Positions 12,712 to 19,880 of a stretch of DNA of 34,538 nucleotides are shown one piece after another. Position 1 is the first letter of the stretch. Each line of letters opens with the position of its first letter. This stretch comes from a virus: positions 1 through 34,538 of IMG/VR virus record IMGVR_UViG_3300042922_001431, one strand, 5' to 3'. Made by a program: the position numbers and the translations under genes. The notes under the pieces were generated by a model. The model searched no databases and was not told the origin of the DNA. It worked only from the letters and a program-made list of their open reading frames with translations.

Positions 12712-13704
12712 TTATGAAACGTATTTTTTGTGATTCATTTGTACTTCCTCAGTATTGAGGTCAGCATATATTTGTGTTGTGGCCGGATCTGTATGCCCCA
12801 ACATTTTTTGTACAGCTTGAATACTTGCCCCTGCATTAACCGCTGTCGTAGCTGTGGTATGTCTCATTAAGTGTGGATGGACTGATTTTGTTATTCCTGC
12901 CCTCCCTCCAAGTTTGTTAAATGTTCTTTGATATCCCCGGTGTCCTAATCGTTTAAAAGGTAATTTTGAGCCTACAAATAGGGCTTCGCTTTTGTCTTTT
13001 CTGGACTCAATATAGTTCCAGAGATGAACCTTTGCTTTAGCATTGAGAAATACTGGCCTTTCTTTATCGCCTTTACCAATAACATTGACCATGCCCTTAT
13101 TCCAGTCTATGTCTAGTCTATTTAACTTATAAACCTCATCAAGGCGGGCCCCGGTACTATAAAAAAATTCTAGAATGGCTTTTTCTCTTTTCGTCCAGCA
13201 GGCCATGCGCAGCATTTCCAATTCTTCCCCTGACAATGCTTTTCGGATTCTTTTTGGTTTCTTAGTAGGTTTGATTTTGCGCATAGGACTTTTAATTATG
13301 TAGTCTTCAGCTTCGAGCCAGTTAAAAAAGCTTCTGAGGATACTCATTTCTGTATCCAGTGTAGAATTCTTTACCCCTAAACTTGAATATTGAGCGAGAT
13401 ACCTCCGGATATCAATTACATTAATATCCTCAATTCGTTTCTGCATGATCCGCGCAAATCTGTTTAAGTGTAGAGTATAACTTCTTAGTGTCCTGGGCGA
13501 AAGGCCTTCTAATTTTTTCGTTGTTAGAAATAAGATAAGTTTTTCTGGTATTCCTTCGTAAGGAATGATAGAAAACTCGGCCGGCTGCAGATCATAATTA
13601 TAGAGTTCTTCTTCTATTATGATTCTAAGCTGAACGGCAGTTTCCTGAGTAAGGAAATCAATCGCCTTACTCAGGATTCGGATAATTACATCTTCTTTTA
13701 ACAT
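12712..13704 (-). CDS. LexA-controlled tyrosine recombinase (XerC/D-like)
   Basis: The 330-residue protein has an N-terminal SAM-like core-binding domain (about 48-140) and a C-terminal catalytic domain with the complete set of active residues: Arg187 (STGARLDEV), Lys211 (GKGDKERP), His278 and Arg281 (HPHLMRH), His304 (LGHTD) and Tyr313. It begins at the ATG at 13704 (AGAGGGG upstream); the longer frame to 13761 enters the leader hairpin. It has a LexA box inside its promoter spacer and a long leader hairpin. With a serine integrase also present, this enzyme may serve a second site: multimer resolution, an inversion, or mobility of the accessory cassette. The target site is not visible. Confidence 0.88.
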   Translation of the reverse strand: MLKEDVIIRILSKAIDFLTQETAVQLRIIIEEELYNYDLQPAEFSIIPYEGIPEKLILFLTTKKLEGLSPRTLRSYTLHLNRFARIMQKRIEDINVIDIRRYLAQYSSLGVKNSTLDTEMSILRSFFNWLEAEDYIIKSPMRKIKPTKKPKRIRKALSGEELEMLRMACWTKREKAILEFFYSTGARLDEVYKLNRLDIDWNKGMVNVIGKGDKERPVFLNAKAKVHLWNYIESRKDKSEALFVGSKLPFKRLGHRGYQRTFNKLGGRAGITKSVHPHLMRHTTATTAVNAGASIQAVQKMLGHTDPATTQIYADLNTEEVQMNHKKYVS

Positions 13705-13775
13705 ACTATACCCCTCTCTTGCACGAAGGAATAAGACAATGATATAATTATCTTGTTCCATTCGTGGGACGTGTT

Positions 13776-13816
13776 GGGAGTTGGTGACTTTTCTTCGCGG
13801 GATAGCACCAACTCCC
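13776..13816 (-). promoter_or_regulatory. Leader hairpin of the recombinase transcript
   Basis: GGGAGTTGGTG (13776-13786) has its exact complement at 13806-13816, giving an 11-bp stem with a 19-base loop in the 5' leader between the LexA promoter and the gene. The loop includes GATAG, complementary to CTATC at 13816-13820, so a competing fold is possible. No T-tract follows, so it is not a plain terminator. Confidence 0.55.
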
Positions 13817-13847
13817 TATCTATGTCCAAATATTTTATTTTGTATAT

Positions 13848-13876
13848 ATTATATCGAACATATGTTCCAAAATCAA
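13848..13876 (-). promoter_or_regulatory. SOS promoter with LexA box in the spacer
   Basis: TTGATT (13876-13871) and TATAAT (13853-13848), spaced 17 bp, flank CGAACATATGTTCC (13855-13868), a perfect match to the Bacillus-type LexA consensus. LexA bound here would block polymerase between -35 and -10, so the tyrosine recombinase should be produced on DNA damage. Confidence 0.8.
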
Positions 13877-13943
13877 TATATTTTGTATAATTATAGTAAA
13901 AAGTTATGTCGGGATACAAGCAGATTGCGAGCTATTTTTGTCC

Positions 13944-13974
13944 AAAAAAAATATAGACCTTTTATAAGGTCTAT
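13944..13974 (-). terminator. Terminator of the DUF488 cassette
   Basis: On the minus strand a perfect 9-bp stem (ATAGACCTT with AAGGTCTAT, 13953-13974) with a four-base loop is followed by eight Ts. It ends the two-gene HTH-DUF488 operon just before the LexA-controlled recombinase promoter. Confidence 0.88.
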
Positions 13975-13984
13975 TAAGATGTTG

Positions 13985-14806
13985 TTAAAATAGCGGTAAT
14001 TGTCCATCTATAATTTTTTTATTAGTTTTATTATTAATGTCTTTTAAATATGTAAAGATTCCAATTATTATAAAAGTGGGGTGTGGGTGAACAGTACCAA
14101 CAATAATATAAGAATCTCTTCTTTCATCATTAAAAAATCCTAAATATTTTTCCTTTAGTTTTTCATGAGCCACTTCATCACTCTTATAAATACGTCTAAA
14201 ATTTCGAAATGCTTGGCAGAATTCCCAATCTGTAATTTTCATTTTATGACCTTTACAGTCTGGATTGTCACATTCAAATTGAAACGAAAACTCCCAAGGT
14301 ATTTTTTCAAGTGGCTTAGTTTCGGTATCTAAAAACGAAAGTTGATTCATTTTATTTTTTTGTTCTTGTGTCCATTCTTCAGAATCAGATACTATTTTTA
14401 TGTCTTTTACTATTTTGGGTTTAAAAATGCCTAAAGATTTTTTGCTAATATCATATTCGCTTTTAATGTACTCCATTGAAGGTGAAACTAGCGGTAACAT
14501 AAAATTTTTTCTTTCCTCTAAATCGACTTTTGAATCCAATTTTCTTATTATCTTAAGAGAGTCCGCGTTTGCCTTGAAGCTTTCTGGCCTAAAATCACTT
14601 GTATTTTTAATAGTGTCAATTTCTATCCAGCAAAACTTTTCAAATTTTTGTTCAGGGTTAAGGTTCCTAAATTTGACGGGATATAGGCGTATCCATTGTC
14701 CATCCTCAGTAATACCAGCTGTACAAACTGTTTCTTGGTATTTGGTACTCGGAGTAGGATAAGTTTTAACAACCATAAGAACATTTTTCTTTTGCCAATT
14801 ATCCAC
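13985..14806 (-). CDS. Uncharacterised partner of HTH-DUF488
   Basis: This 273-residue protein starts at a GTG with AAGGGGGAC upstream, 20 nt after the DUF488 gene. Conserved-looking blocks are VLMVVKTYPTPSTKYQETVC and GQWIRLYPVKFR at the N-terminus, a central FECDNPDCKGHKMKITDWEF with a cysteine pair and a histidine that could bind metal, and IIVGTVHPHPTFIIIGIF near the end. I recognise it only as a hypothetical protein that tends to accompany DUF488 proteins; no enzyme motif is certain. Its operon is self-contained, with three upstream operators and a terminator, which suggests cargo, perhaps defence or stress-related. That role is an inference. Confidence 0.7.
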   Translation of the reverse strand: MDNWQKKNVLMVVKTYPTPSTKYQETVCTAGITEDGQWIRLYPVKFRNLNPEQKFEKFCWIEIDTIKNTSDFRPESFKANADSLKIIRKLDSKVDLEERKNFMLPLVSPSMEYIKSEYDISKKSLGIFKPKIVKDIKIVSDSEEWTQEQKNKMNQLSFLDTETKPLEKIPWEFSFQFECDNPDCKGHKMKITDWEFCQAFRNFRRIYKSDEVAHEKLKEKYLGFFNDERRDSYIIVGTVHPHPTFIIIGIFTYLKDINNKTNKKIIDGQLPLF

Positions 14807-14826
14807 GGACAGTCCCCCTTATTCCA

Positions 14827-15456
14827 TTATAAATCTATTATTTTTACCCCTAACTCAAGTGATTTTGATATTGTGTCAGCAATAACACTTCTATGACACG
14901 TTTTTGGGTCCTTCTCAAAACATAATAAACAAAAATTAGTATCTTTATTAGATAAAATAGCTGTATTTACAATATCCATTGTTTCAGCCTGAGTTTCTAA
15001 ATATTTACGGTACCCACTAAAAAATTCATCATAATTATGATCGCTGTGAAGCTTTTCTCTTATATTTTTGGGACTTCCTAATTCTTTAAAGTGAGCGTAC
15101 TTTATGCCATTTTCATTTAGTATCTCGGAAAGACTTGTTTTCGAAAACCCTTTTTTCCTACTCATTGGAATTTCTCTTACATCTACAATAATATTAACTT
15201 TGTTTTCCTTTAAAGTGTTAATAAAAGTTTCAATAGTTTTACCTTCGTACCCAGTAGTAAACAAATTAATAAACTTAACTTTGGGTCCATATAATCTAAT
15301 CATTGCAGAATTTAATACTAACCAGGTGTTTGCACTTTTCCGAACCTCATCCGTTTTAAACTTGTTCTTCTTAATTGCATGTCTTAAGGTAGAATCGTCA
15401 ATGTTCCATTCTGCTGCTGCTTCTTGAATTGTCATAATATCATTTAATATACTCAT
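14827..15456 (-). CDS. HTH-DUF488 fusion protein
   Basis: This 209-residue protein fuses an N-terminal HTH (about 7-55, TIQEAAAEWNIDDSTLRHAI) to a DUF488 domain (about 63-205). The DUF488 signature is visible as LFTTGYEGKTIETFINTL, VDVREIP, the YAHFKELGSP block, and CLLCFEKDPKTCHRS with the conserved Cys-His-Arg. DUF488 has no proven biochemical role. The ATG has GAGGTGT upstream. The promoter region contains three copies of one palindrome, so the HTH half probably represses its own operon, with DUF488 as a possible sensing part. The next gene is its uncharacterised partner. Confidence 0.8.
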   Translation of the reverse strand: MSILNDIMTIQEAAAEWNIDDSTLRHAIKKNKFKTDEVRKSANTWLVLNSAMIRLYGPKVKFINLFTTGYEGKTIETFINTLKENKVNIIVDVREIPMSRKKGFSKTSLSEILNENGIKYAHFKELGSPKNIREKLHSDHNYDEFFSGYRKYLETQAETMDIVNTAILSNKDTNFCLLCFEKDPKTCHRSVIADTISKSLELGVKIIDL

Positions 15457-15491
15457 GGCTTACACCTCATAAATTATTTTTTACAATTATA

Positions 15492-15555
15492 TTCACGAAC
15501 TCGTGAATTATATACATTTTCACGAACTCGTGAACAAAATTCACGAACTCGTGAT
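15492..15555. promoter_or_regulatory. Three identical operators before the HTH-DUF488 gene
   Basis: TTCACGAACTCGTGAA occurs at 15492-15507 and 15519-15534, and with one changed end base at 15540-15555. Each is a near-perfect palindrome, TCACGA-2-TCGTGA, with centres 27 and 21 bp apart. A TATAAT (minus strand, 15512-15507) sits at the edge of the first copy, so bound regulator would cover the promoter. No other copy was noticed in the window. Confidence 0.82.
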
Positions 15556-15687
15556 TACTTTAATTGTATCACTAATGCCTGAGATGTAAATATACTTTAG
15601 CCATGAATTATTATTTATAGTAACACCTAGTTTTGTTAAAGTAAAGAATATTTGTAAAAAATAATCATTTATTGTAACTTTATGGAC

Positions 15688-15720
15688 AAAAAAATAAGCC
15701 CTCCCGTTTAAAGGAGGGCT
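15688..15720 (-). terminator. Terminator of the lysis genes
   Basis: On the minus strand a perfect 8-bp GC-rich stem (AGCCCTCC with GGAGGGCT, 15697-15720) is followed by a run of Ts just after the holin gene. It marks the end of the phage late region and the border with the accessory region. Confidence 0.9.
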
Positions 15721-15731
15721 ATAAAGTAAAA

Positions 15732-16226
15732 TTAAAAATTATTAGGAGGTTTGAGTTGTTGAGTATTGTCAGTTATCTTATTCCCTGCTGCATCAACAGT
15801 CCCTTTAAATAATGATATTGCAGATTTTAAAAAATCTGGTATTGGAGCTCCCATTTTTGCAGCATTTTCTACTATGCTCCCTAACTCGGTTAATATATAC
15901 CAAACAACAATTATGGGACATAGTAAAACAGTATAGGTAAAAGGTAAAGATATACTTGGAATATTATTTATTATTGAACCAATGACTCCGTCTAATACCG
16001 CAGCCACAATGACAACTACAATGCAACCGGCTTTATGCCAAATCCCTTCCCTGCCCTTTTGAGAACTCCACTGCCCATTTTTTGCTGCAGCGGCTGAACC
16101 AGATATCCAATCTGCTACCAAACACGCTATGAATGCTACTATTAGCCATCCAAACCACCCAAGCATTGCAGACACTCCTGCAAATATTGCAGTTAGTGTT
16201 ACCTTAAAAGCATTAACATTTTCCAT
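15732..16226 (-). CDS. Phage holin
   Basis: This 164-residue protein resembles the clostridial phage_holin_4_1 (TcdE-like) family. Three hydrophobic segments are visible (about 10-38, 66-86 and 94-116), with ADWISGSAAAAKNGQWSSQK as the typical loop after the first and a charged C-terminal tail. Holins open the membrane so that the endolysin reaches the wall. The start at 16226 has GGAGGGAA upstream and comes directly after the amidase stop. An in-frame start five codons upstream is also possible. Endolysin before holin is a common Firmicutes order. Confidence 0.85.
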   Translation of the reverse strand: MENVNAFKVTLTAIFAGVSAMLGWFGWLIVAFIACLVADWISGSAAAAKNGQWSSQKGREGIWHKAGCIVVVIVAAVLDGVIGSIINNIPSISLPFTYTVLLCPIIVVWYILTELGSIVENAAKMGAPIPDFLKSAISLFKGTVDAAGNKITDNTQQLKPPNNF

Positions 16227-16227
16227 C

Positions 16228-16914
16228 CTATTTCCCTCCATAACTTTTAGCTATTTTTATTATTAAACCCTGAAAAGCCGGGTCTATATCCTTTCTTTTT
16301 AGCCAATATTTATAATTTGAATCTATCTTTTCTACAACAATCTTTAGAGCCTCTTCATAGGTCAAGGGTTCTTCCATTTCCAATTTAATCAGAGGAATAA
16401 AATTATTCTCTGCAGCTGCTTTAGTGTTTCCACCGAAATACTTCGTTCCCGGGCAAGATTTATTTTGCACCCAGCAATGGTATATAAGTGTTGATGTAGA
16501 AGGAACGATGTTAAACTTTTTGCACAGAAGGGCATTAAGCAATATAATACTATGCCTTTGTTCTTCTGTCATAATATCAGTATCGAAGTTTCCGACGTTC
16601 TCAATTGTGATTGAATCTCTGTTTCCAGGACTCAGGAACCCTCCACCATCTTTTGATAGTGGTCGGCCTACACAAATTGTTCCGTCCGGGAATGTACTGA
16701 AATGCTGTGCTATTTCACTCATTTTGAGTGTATTGACATGATAGTTTTCCATGCTTCGCATAAGAGCAAAATGGTTGTTTTTTACGTCTTTATATGCTGG
16801 ACTTGCAGTATGGTGTTGCTGTATAGTTTTAAACGTTTTAGCCCCTATTAGTCCTTCAATATACACCCGGAATTCTTCCCTGTTCATTAAAAGGAACTTT
16901 CCATCTTGTTTCAT
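16228..16914 (-). CDS. N-acetylmuramoyl-L-alanine amidase (endolysin)
   Basis: The 228-residue protein is an Amidase_2/PGRP-type zinc amidase, which cleaves between muramic acid and the peptide stem of peptidoglycan. The zinc ligands are visible in QHHTAS (His34/35), YHCWVQ (His146) and SCPG (Cys154), with the conserved ITIENVGNFD block between. The last ~50 residues (TYEEALKIVVEKI to IIKIAKSYGG) form a short helical tail that may help bind the wall. It lacks a signal peptide, so release depends on the holin. Its leader contains a terminator-like hairpin. Confidence 0.9.
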   Translation of the reverse strand: MKQDGKFLLMNREEFRVYIEGLIGAKTFKTIQQHHTASPAYKDVKNNHFALMRSMENYHVNTLKMSEIAQHFSTFPDGTICVGRPLSKDGGGFLSPGNRDSITIENVGNFDTDIMTEEQRHSIILLNALLCKKFNIVPSTSTLIYHCWVQNKSCPGTKYFGGNTKAAAENNFIPLIKLEMEEPLTYEEALKIVVEKIDSNYKYWLKRKDIDPAFQGLIIKIAKSYGGK

Positions 16915-16950
16915 TTTTCATCACTCACCTTCTTATTTTTTGAATATAAT

Positions 16951-16974
16951 AAAAAGAGAGCTGTTTCGCCCTCT
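16951..16974 (-). terminator. Terminator-like hairpin in the endolysin leader
   Basis: On the minus strand AGAGGGC and GCTCTCT pair around a six-base loop, followed by TTTTTATT, about 40 nt upstream of the amidase start. It closely resembles the terminator 65 bp further upstream, as if duplicated. It could act as an attenuator for the lysis genes. Confidence 0.7.
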
Positions 16975-17011
16975 TCAAATTGTAATATTTTTATCTTATT
17001 GTACCTTTGTA

Positions 17012-17039
17012 TAAAAAAGAGAGTCATTTTTGACCCTCT
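17012..17039 (-). terminator. Terminator of the LexA-controlled late gene
   Basis: AGAGGGTCA and TGACTCTCT (17039-17018 on the minus strand) form a 9-bp stem with one G-T pair and an AAAA loop, followed by TTTTTTAT. The stop codon of the gene lies inside the stem. Confidence 0.78.
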
Positions 17040-17341
17040 TTAGCTTCAACAAACCACTTAAATTCGCCATCATCAAAATATAAATAAGTTTGTTTGTTAA
17101 GAATACGAACAGTATATCGTATTCCGTTCCCACCAACCTTTAAACTGGCAGCCCTACGCATTTCTAAAACTTTATCAATTTCATACGAATGATAAGAATC
17201 AAAATGTATTTTCTTCGGTATCATCTTGCCATCTGCTGTTATGGTTGTATCTACAGTAACATATTGTTTCTTATAACCCCCAAATGACTTCTCTTGTTTC
17301 TTGCGTTCTTCCATTTCTCTGGCTTCATATCCAAAAGGCAT
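17024..17341 (-). CDS. LexA-controlled small protein, unknown
   Basis: This 105-residue protein begins MPFGYEAREMEERKKQEKSF and has a charged N-terminal helix and a strand-rich C-terminal domain (KVGGNGIRYTVRILNKQTYL to KWFVEAKEG). The start at 17341 has GAGGTG six bases upstream; the longer frame to 17359 begins within the LexA box. It has its own SOS promoter and its own terminator and so is transcribed apart from the structural genes. I do not recognise the family. A DNA-damage-linked role, for example an induction or lysis adjunct, is inferred only from control. Confidence 0.7.
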   Translation of the reverse strand: MPFGYEAREMEERKKQEKSFGGYKKQYVTVDTTITADGKMIPKKIHFDSYHSYEIDKVLEMRRAASLKVGGNGIRYTVRILNKQTYLYFDDGEFKWFVEAKEGQK

Positions 17342-17352
17342 CTTCATCACCT

Positions 17353-17400
17353 CGAACATATGTTTGTTTTTATTATATGCCCGGAAGATGATTTTAGCAA
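17353..17400 (-). promoter_or_regulatory. LexA-type promoter between tail and lysis genes
   Basis: TTGCTA (17400-17395) and TATAAT (17377-17372), spaced 17 bp, are followed by CGAACATATGTTTG (17353-17366) over the start site. The box differs from the consensus only at the last base. The layout is the same as at 10.3 kb. Confidence 0.68.
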
Positions 17401-17429
17401 TGGGATTTTAAAACAGTCGTGATATTATC

Positions 17430-18005
17430 CTATACTGACCAAACAATATCCTTCCAGGTATCATCCTCACAAGACAATATCTGTGCTTTTAGCTGATGAA
17501 AACGTATCCATTTACCCTCTAAATGATTACCAAATCCATCCTCATAAAGCTTTTTAAATTGCTCTGCGCTATACTCCTTCGGAAAGCCCCCTTTTTCCTT
17601 CCAGGACACTGTTGTTCTCAATCCAGCGTTTATACCGTTCATTGATGCATTCATATTACTTTGATCTTGCCAGTTAAAGCCATAAAACTTCATTTCTCCG
17701 TCTGCATCAGAGTAATATCCATTCAAAATGCTTTTAGTACACTCCTGGTCAAGTTCTGCGATCTTAGCAGCTTTTTGCTGTTCTATTGTTTTTGAAACAG
17801 CCTGAAGTGTTACATGTCCATCTTCCCACTTAAATTTATAAATGCCGTTTTCAAAAAGCACAGGATTAATTTTCCCATTAATTTCAAAATGCCTCTCACC
17901 TTTTTCGTTAATGCAAATATCAGTATCTGAGGGTTCTTCAAAATCATCTGAAAACCCTTTAACAATGTTATTGTTTAAATCGAGCCTTATGTAATGTTTA
18001 GCCAT
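17430..18005 (-). CDS. Tail-fibre-associated protein (DUF4376-like)
   Basis: The 191-residue protein starts MAKHYIRLDLNNNIVKGFSD, has a helical middle (KTIEQQKAAKIAELDQECTK) and a C-terminal part NWQDQSNMNASMNGINAGLR to WIRFHQLKAQILSC, a layout seen in DUF4376-type and other tail-fibre-linked phage proteins. ATAGGAGGGG precedes the ATG, 11 nt after the receptor-binding protein gene. It may help assemble or cap the fibre. The family name is tentative. Confidence 0.6.
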   Translation of the reverse strand: MAKHYIRLDLNNNIVKGFSDDFEEPSDTDICINEKGERHFEINGKINPVLFENGIYKFKWEDGHVTLQAVSKTIEQQKAAKIAELDQECTKSILNGYYSDADGEMKFYGFNWQDQSNMNASMNGINAGLRTTVSWKEKGGFPKEYSAEQFKKLYEDGFGNHLEGKWIRFHQLKAQILSCEDDTWKDIVWSV

Positions 18006-18016
18006 ACGTTCCCCTC

Positions 18017-19318
18017 CTATAGTTCTGCATCTGCAATTAATTTAGAGAATCTAGCATTTATATACCCTATCGGTGGTACAAATGCAATTTCAACAGCACT
18101 TAACGTACCTGTTGCATCACCATATAATGTTTTATTATTTTCTAATACATATGATGAAGTAGTATAAGTAATTTTATTTTCATTTCCTGCAAAATCATAA
18201 ACCTTGCAAGTAGGTATTACTCTCTTTGTCGTTTTGAAGTCAAAAATAAGCGTTCTTGGAGAGTTATCACAATAGATATAGCAATCATGAGTACCTATTA
18301 TCTCATAATACCTCTGACACGTTTGCAATTCATCAGCATAACTTTTCGGCAAAAATGGAAAAGGGTTGCCTCCAAAGTTTAGTACTACTTTCGACAGTGT
18401 TCCTATGCCAAACTCAATTGATAAATCTATACCTCCACCCACACTTCCTGTTACTCCTGAATTTCCGTAACTACCCGTGCCTATTTTACCTTGGGAAGTT
18501 CCAGTCCATGAAAGAGTGTAAGTTCCTGTGTATAGGTTCTTACCTTCAATTATTTGTTTCAATGAACCAGAGGTTATTGTAAGCGTTGTAACATTGTTTA
18601 CGGTTGTAAATGTATATGTACATCCAGCTGAACCTGCTTTCCATCTATCATGCCCATATTGCCCAGCAGATAAAGTGACTGTCCCAGATACTGCTCTTTG
18701 ATTTATAAGAAAATTATTATTTATAACCGCATTTCTTAAAATATCCCCATGAGCCGCTAAATCCGACAAATGCGACTGAACTGTGTCATAAGCGGCGACT
18801 CCACCGGCAATGCCTTTTTTCATTTCAGGAGCCATTTTTAAATTTGGGATTGAATTATCAGGTAATTGCAAATTTATTATACTTGCTTTTAAATTTTCTA
18901 CATCTGCAACTAATTGCTGCAATATAGGGAATTCGGATGTGCTTTCGACTGCATCTTTATCCGCTAAATCTCTTAGTACAGTAAACTGGAACCTTGCTGT
19001 ACTAAGTCTTTCGTTATTACTCCCAAACAGCTGGACACTTGCAGTAACTTCACCATAAGCGGCAATGGCATTCGTTCCGACTGTATATGTAAACCCAGTT
19101 GAGGTTTTAGTTAAATCTCCTTCGACATATGTATTATCTGGTTTTGCAAATACTACTGTTGCGTGGTGTATTGAAGGATAGCTTATCTCTGCTGCATTTT
19201 CATAAATCTTTATATTAAAAATATTCGTTAAATAGTCATTTGCTACCAACTTTATCCCTGACTTAATGTAGTCAGGCTCGGTTAATTGCAATACTATATC
19301 ATGTGTTTTTGTTATCAT
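18017..19318 (-). CDS. Baseplate/receptor-binding protein (BppU-type N-terminus)
   Basis: The 433-residue product begins with a BppU-like domain (about 1-115, KTHDIVLQLTEPDYIKSGIK to STARFQFTVLRD), which docks onto the baseplate in lactococcal-type phages. A short helical neck follows (about 125-175). The C-terminal half starts with INNNFLINQRAVSG and has GQYGHDRWKAG and a SYADELQTCQRYYE motif, typical of phage tail tip domains that bind cell-wall carbohydrates. It is therefore the likely host-range determinant. GGGAGGAC precedes the ATG. Confidence 0.8.
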   Translation of the reverse strand: MITKTHDIVLQLTEPDYIKSGIKLVANDYLTNIFNIKIYENAAEISYPSIHHATVVFAKPDNTYVEGDLTKTSTGFTYTVGTNAIAAYGEVTASVQLFGSNNERLSTARFQFTVLRDLADKDAVESTSEFPILQQLVADVENLKASIINLQLPDNSIPNLKMAPEMKKGIAGGVAAYDTVQSHLSDLAAHGDILRNAVINNNFLINQRAVSGTVTLSAGQYGHDRWKAGSAGCTYTFTTVNNVTTLTITSGSLKQIIEGKNLYTGTYTLSWTGTSQGKIGTGSYGNSGVTGSVGGGIDLSIEFGIGTLSKVVLNFGGNPFPFLPKSYADELQTCQRYYEIIGTHDCYIYCDNSPRTLIFDFKTTKRVIPTCKVYDFAGNENKITYTTSSYVLENNKTLYGDATGTLSAVEIAFVPPIGYINARFSKLIADAEL

Positions 19319-19328
19319 ACTGTCCTCC

Positions 19329-19880
19329 CTATCCTAAATTATACTGTTTTAACGCTGTTACAATACTATTTACTGAATTGTATATATCCTGCATGTCTGC
19401 TTTTAGGTGGTTGAGCATCCGCTGCTCTAATTCTCCATAGGTATTGTCGGCTGTTTCCCCGGTCACCATGCTTGATGGGGCAGTCACACTTTGTTTTCCA
19501 ACGGGTGTAGCATTGTAAAAAACCAAGCTCCCGACTACTTTTAAACTACCGTCCAGTGTTGTATTTCCGGTAGCATGTAAGGTTGTGAATTCTCCTGCTG
19601 TTGGCCCTGTAGTTTCACCGGGTGATACATTGTAATTTATTTTATCTAAAATTATATATGTACCAGATACTACAGCCAACAGAACCCTATCATTTATAAC
19701 AGGTTTGTATCCTGCCAAATACGCATATTGCTTTCCTGATGCCGTATCCTCTCCATCAAATTTAATTTTTGCGGTACCATTAGAAAACAACTCTGTTACC
19801 ATACCTAATTTAAAACTAGAGGCCTCTTCTCCCGCTGATGCATATCCCAAGAATTCTCTTGCACTTGGTATTCCGCTCAT
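19329..19880 (-). CDS. Baseplate/tail spike-associated protein
   Basis: The 183-residue product begins MSGIPSAREFLGYASAGEEA and contains a strand-rich segment that looks like an OB-type baseplate domain (LGMVTELFSNGTAKIKFDGE, then NDRVLLAVVSGTYIILDKI), a Gly/Thr-rich linker and a helical end. Its ATG overlaps the TGA of the tail hub gene (ATGA), which fixes the start; the longer frame to 19943 lies inside that gene. The position between hub and receptor-binding protein fits a spike or baseplate connector. Confidence 0.65.
   Translation of the reverse strand: MSGIPSAREFLGYASAGEEASSFKLGMVTELFSNGTAKIKFDGEDTASGKQYAYLAGYKPVINDRVLLAVVSGTYIILDKINYNVSPGETTGPTAGEFTTLHATGNTTLDGSLKVVGSLVFYNATPVGKQSVTAPSSMVTGETADNTYGELEQRMLNHLKADMQDIYNSVNSIVTALKQYNLG

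Noticed and set aside
12712-13704. This tyrosine recombinase as the main phage integrase
   Set aside because: The serine integrase is cotranscribed with the repressor in the lysogeny module, whereas this gene has its own SOS promoter within cargo. Without att sites it cannot be fully ruled out.
13776-13816. Invertible segment or transposon end
   Set aside because: The 11-bp arms enclose only 19 bp and no duplicated target or second copy is visible; a leader hairpin is simpler.
15492-15555. CRISPR-like spaced repeat
   Set aside because: Only three 16-bp palindromes with 5-11 bp between them and no cas genes; the spacing and promoter position fit operators.
9742-15690. Host chromosome flank between two tandem prophages
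   Set aside because: No housekeeping gene is present, every phage module is found once, and the window ends join as one operon. The idea is not fully excluded.
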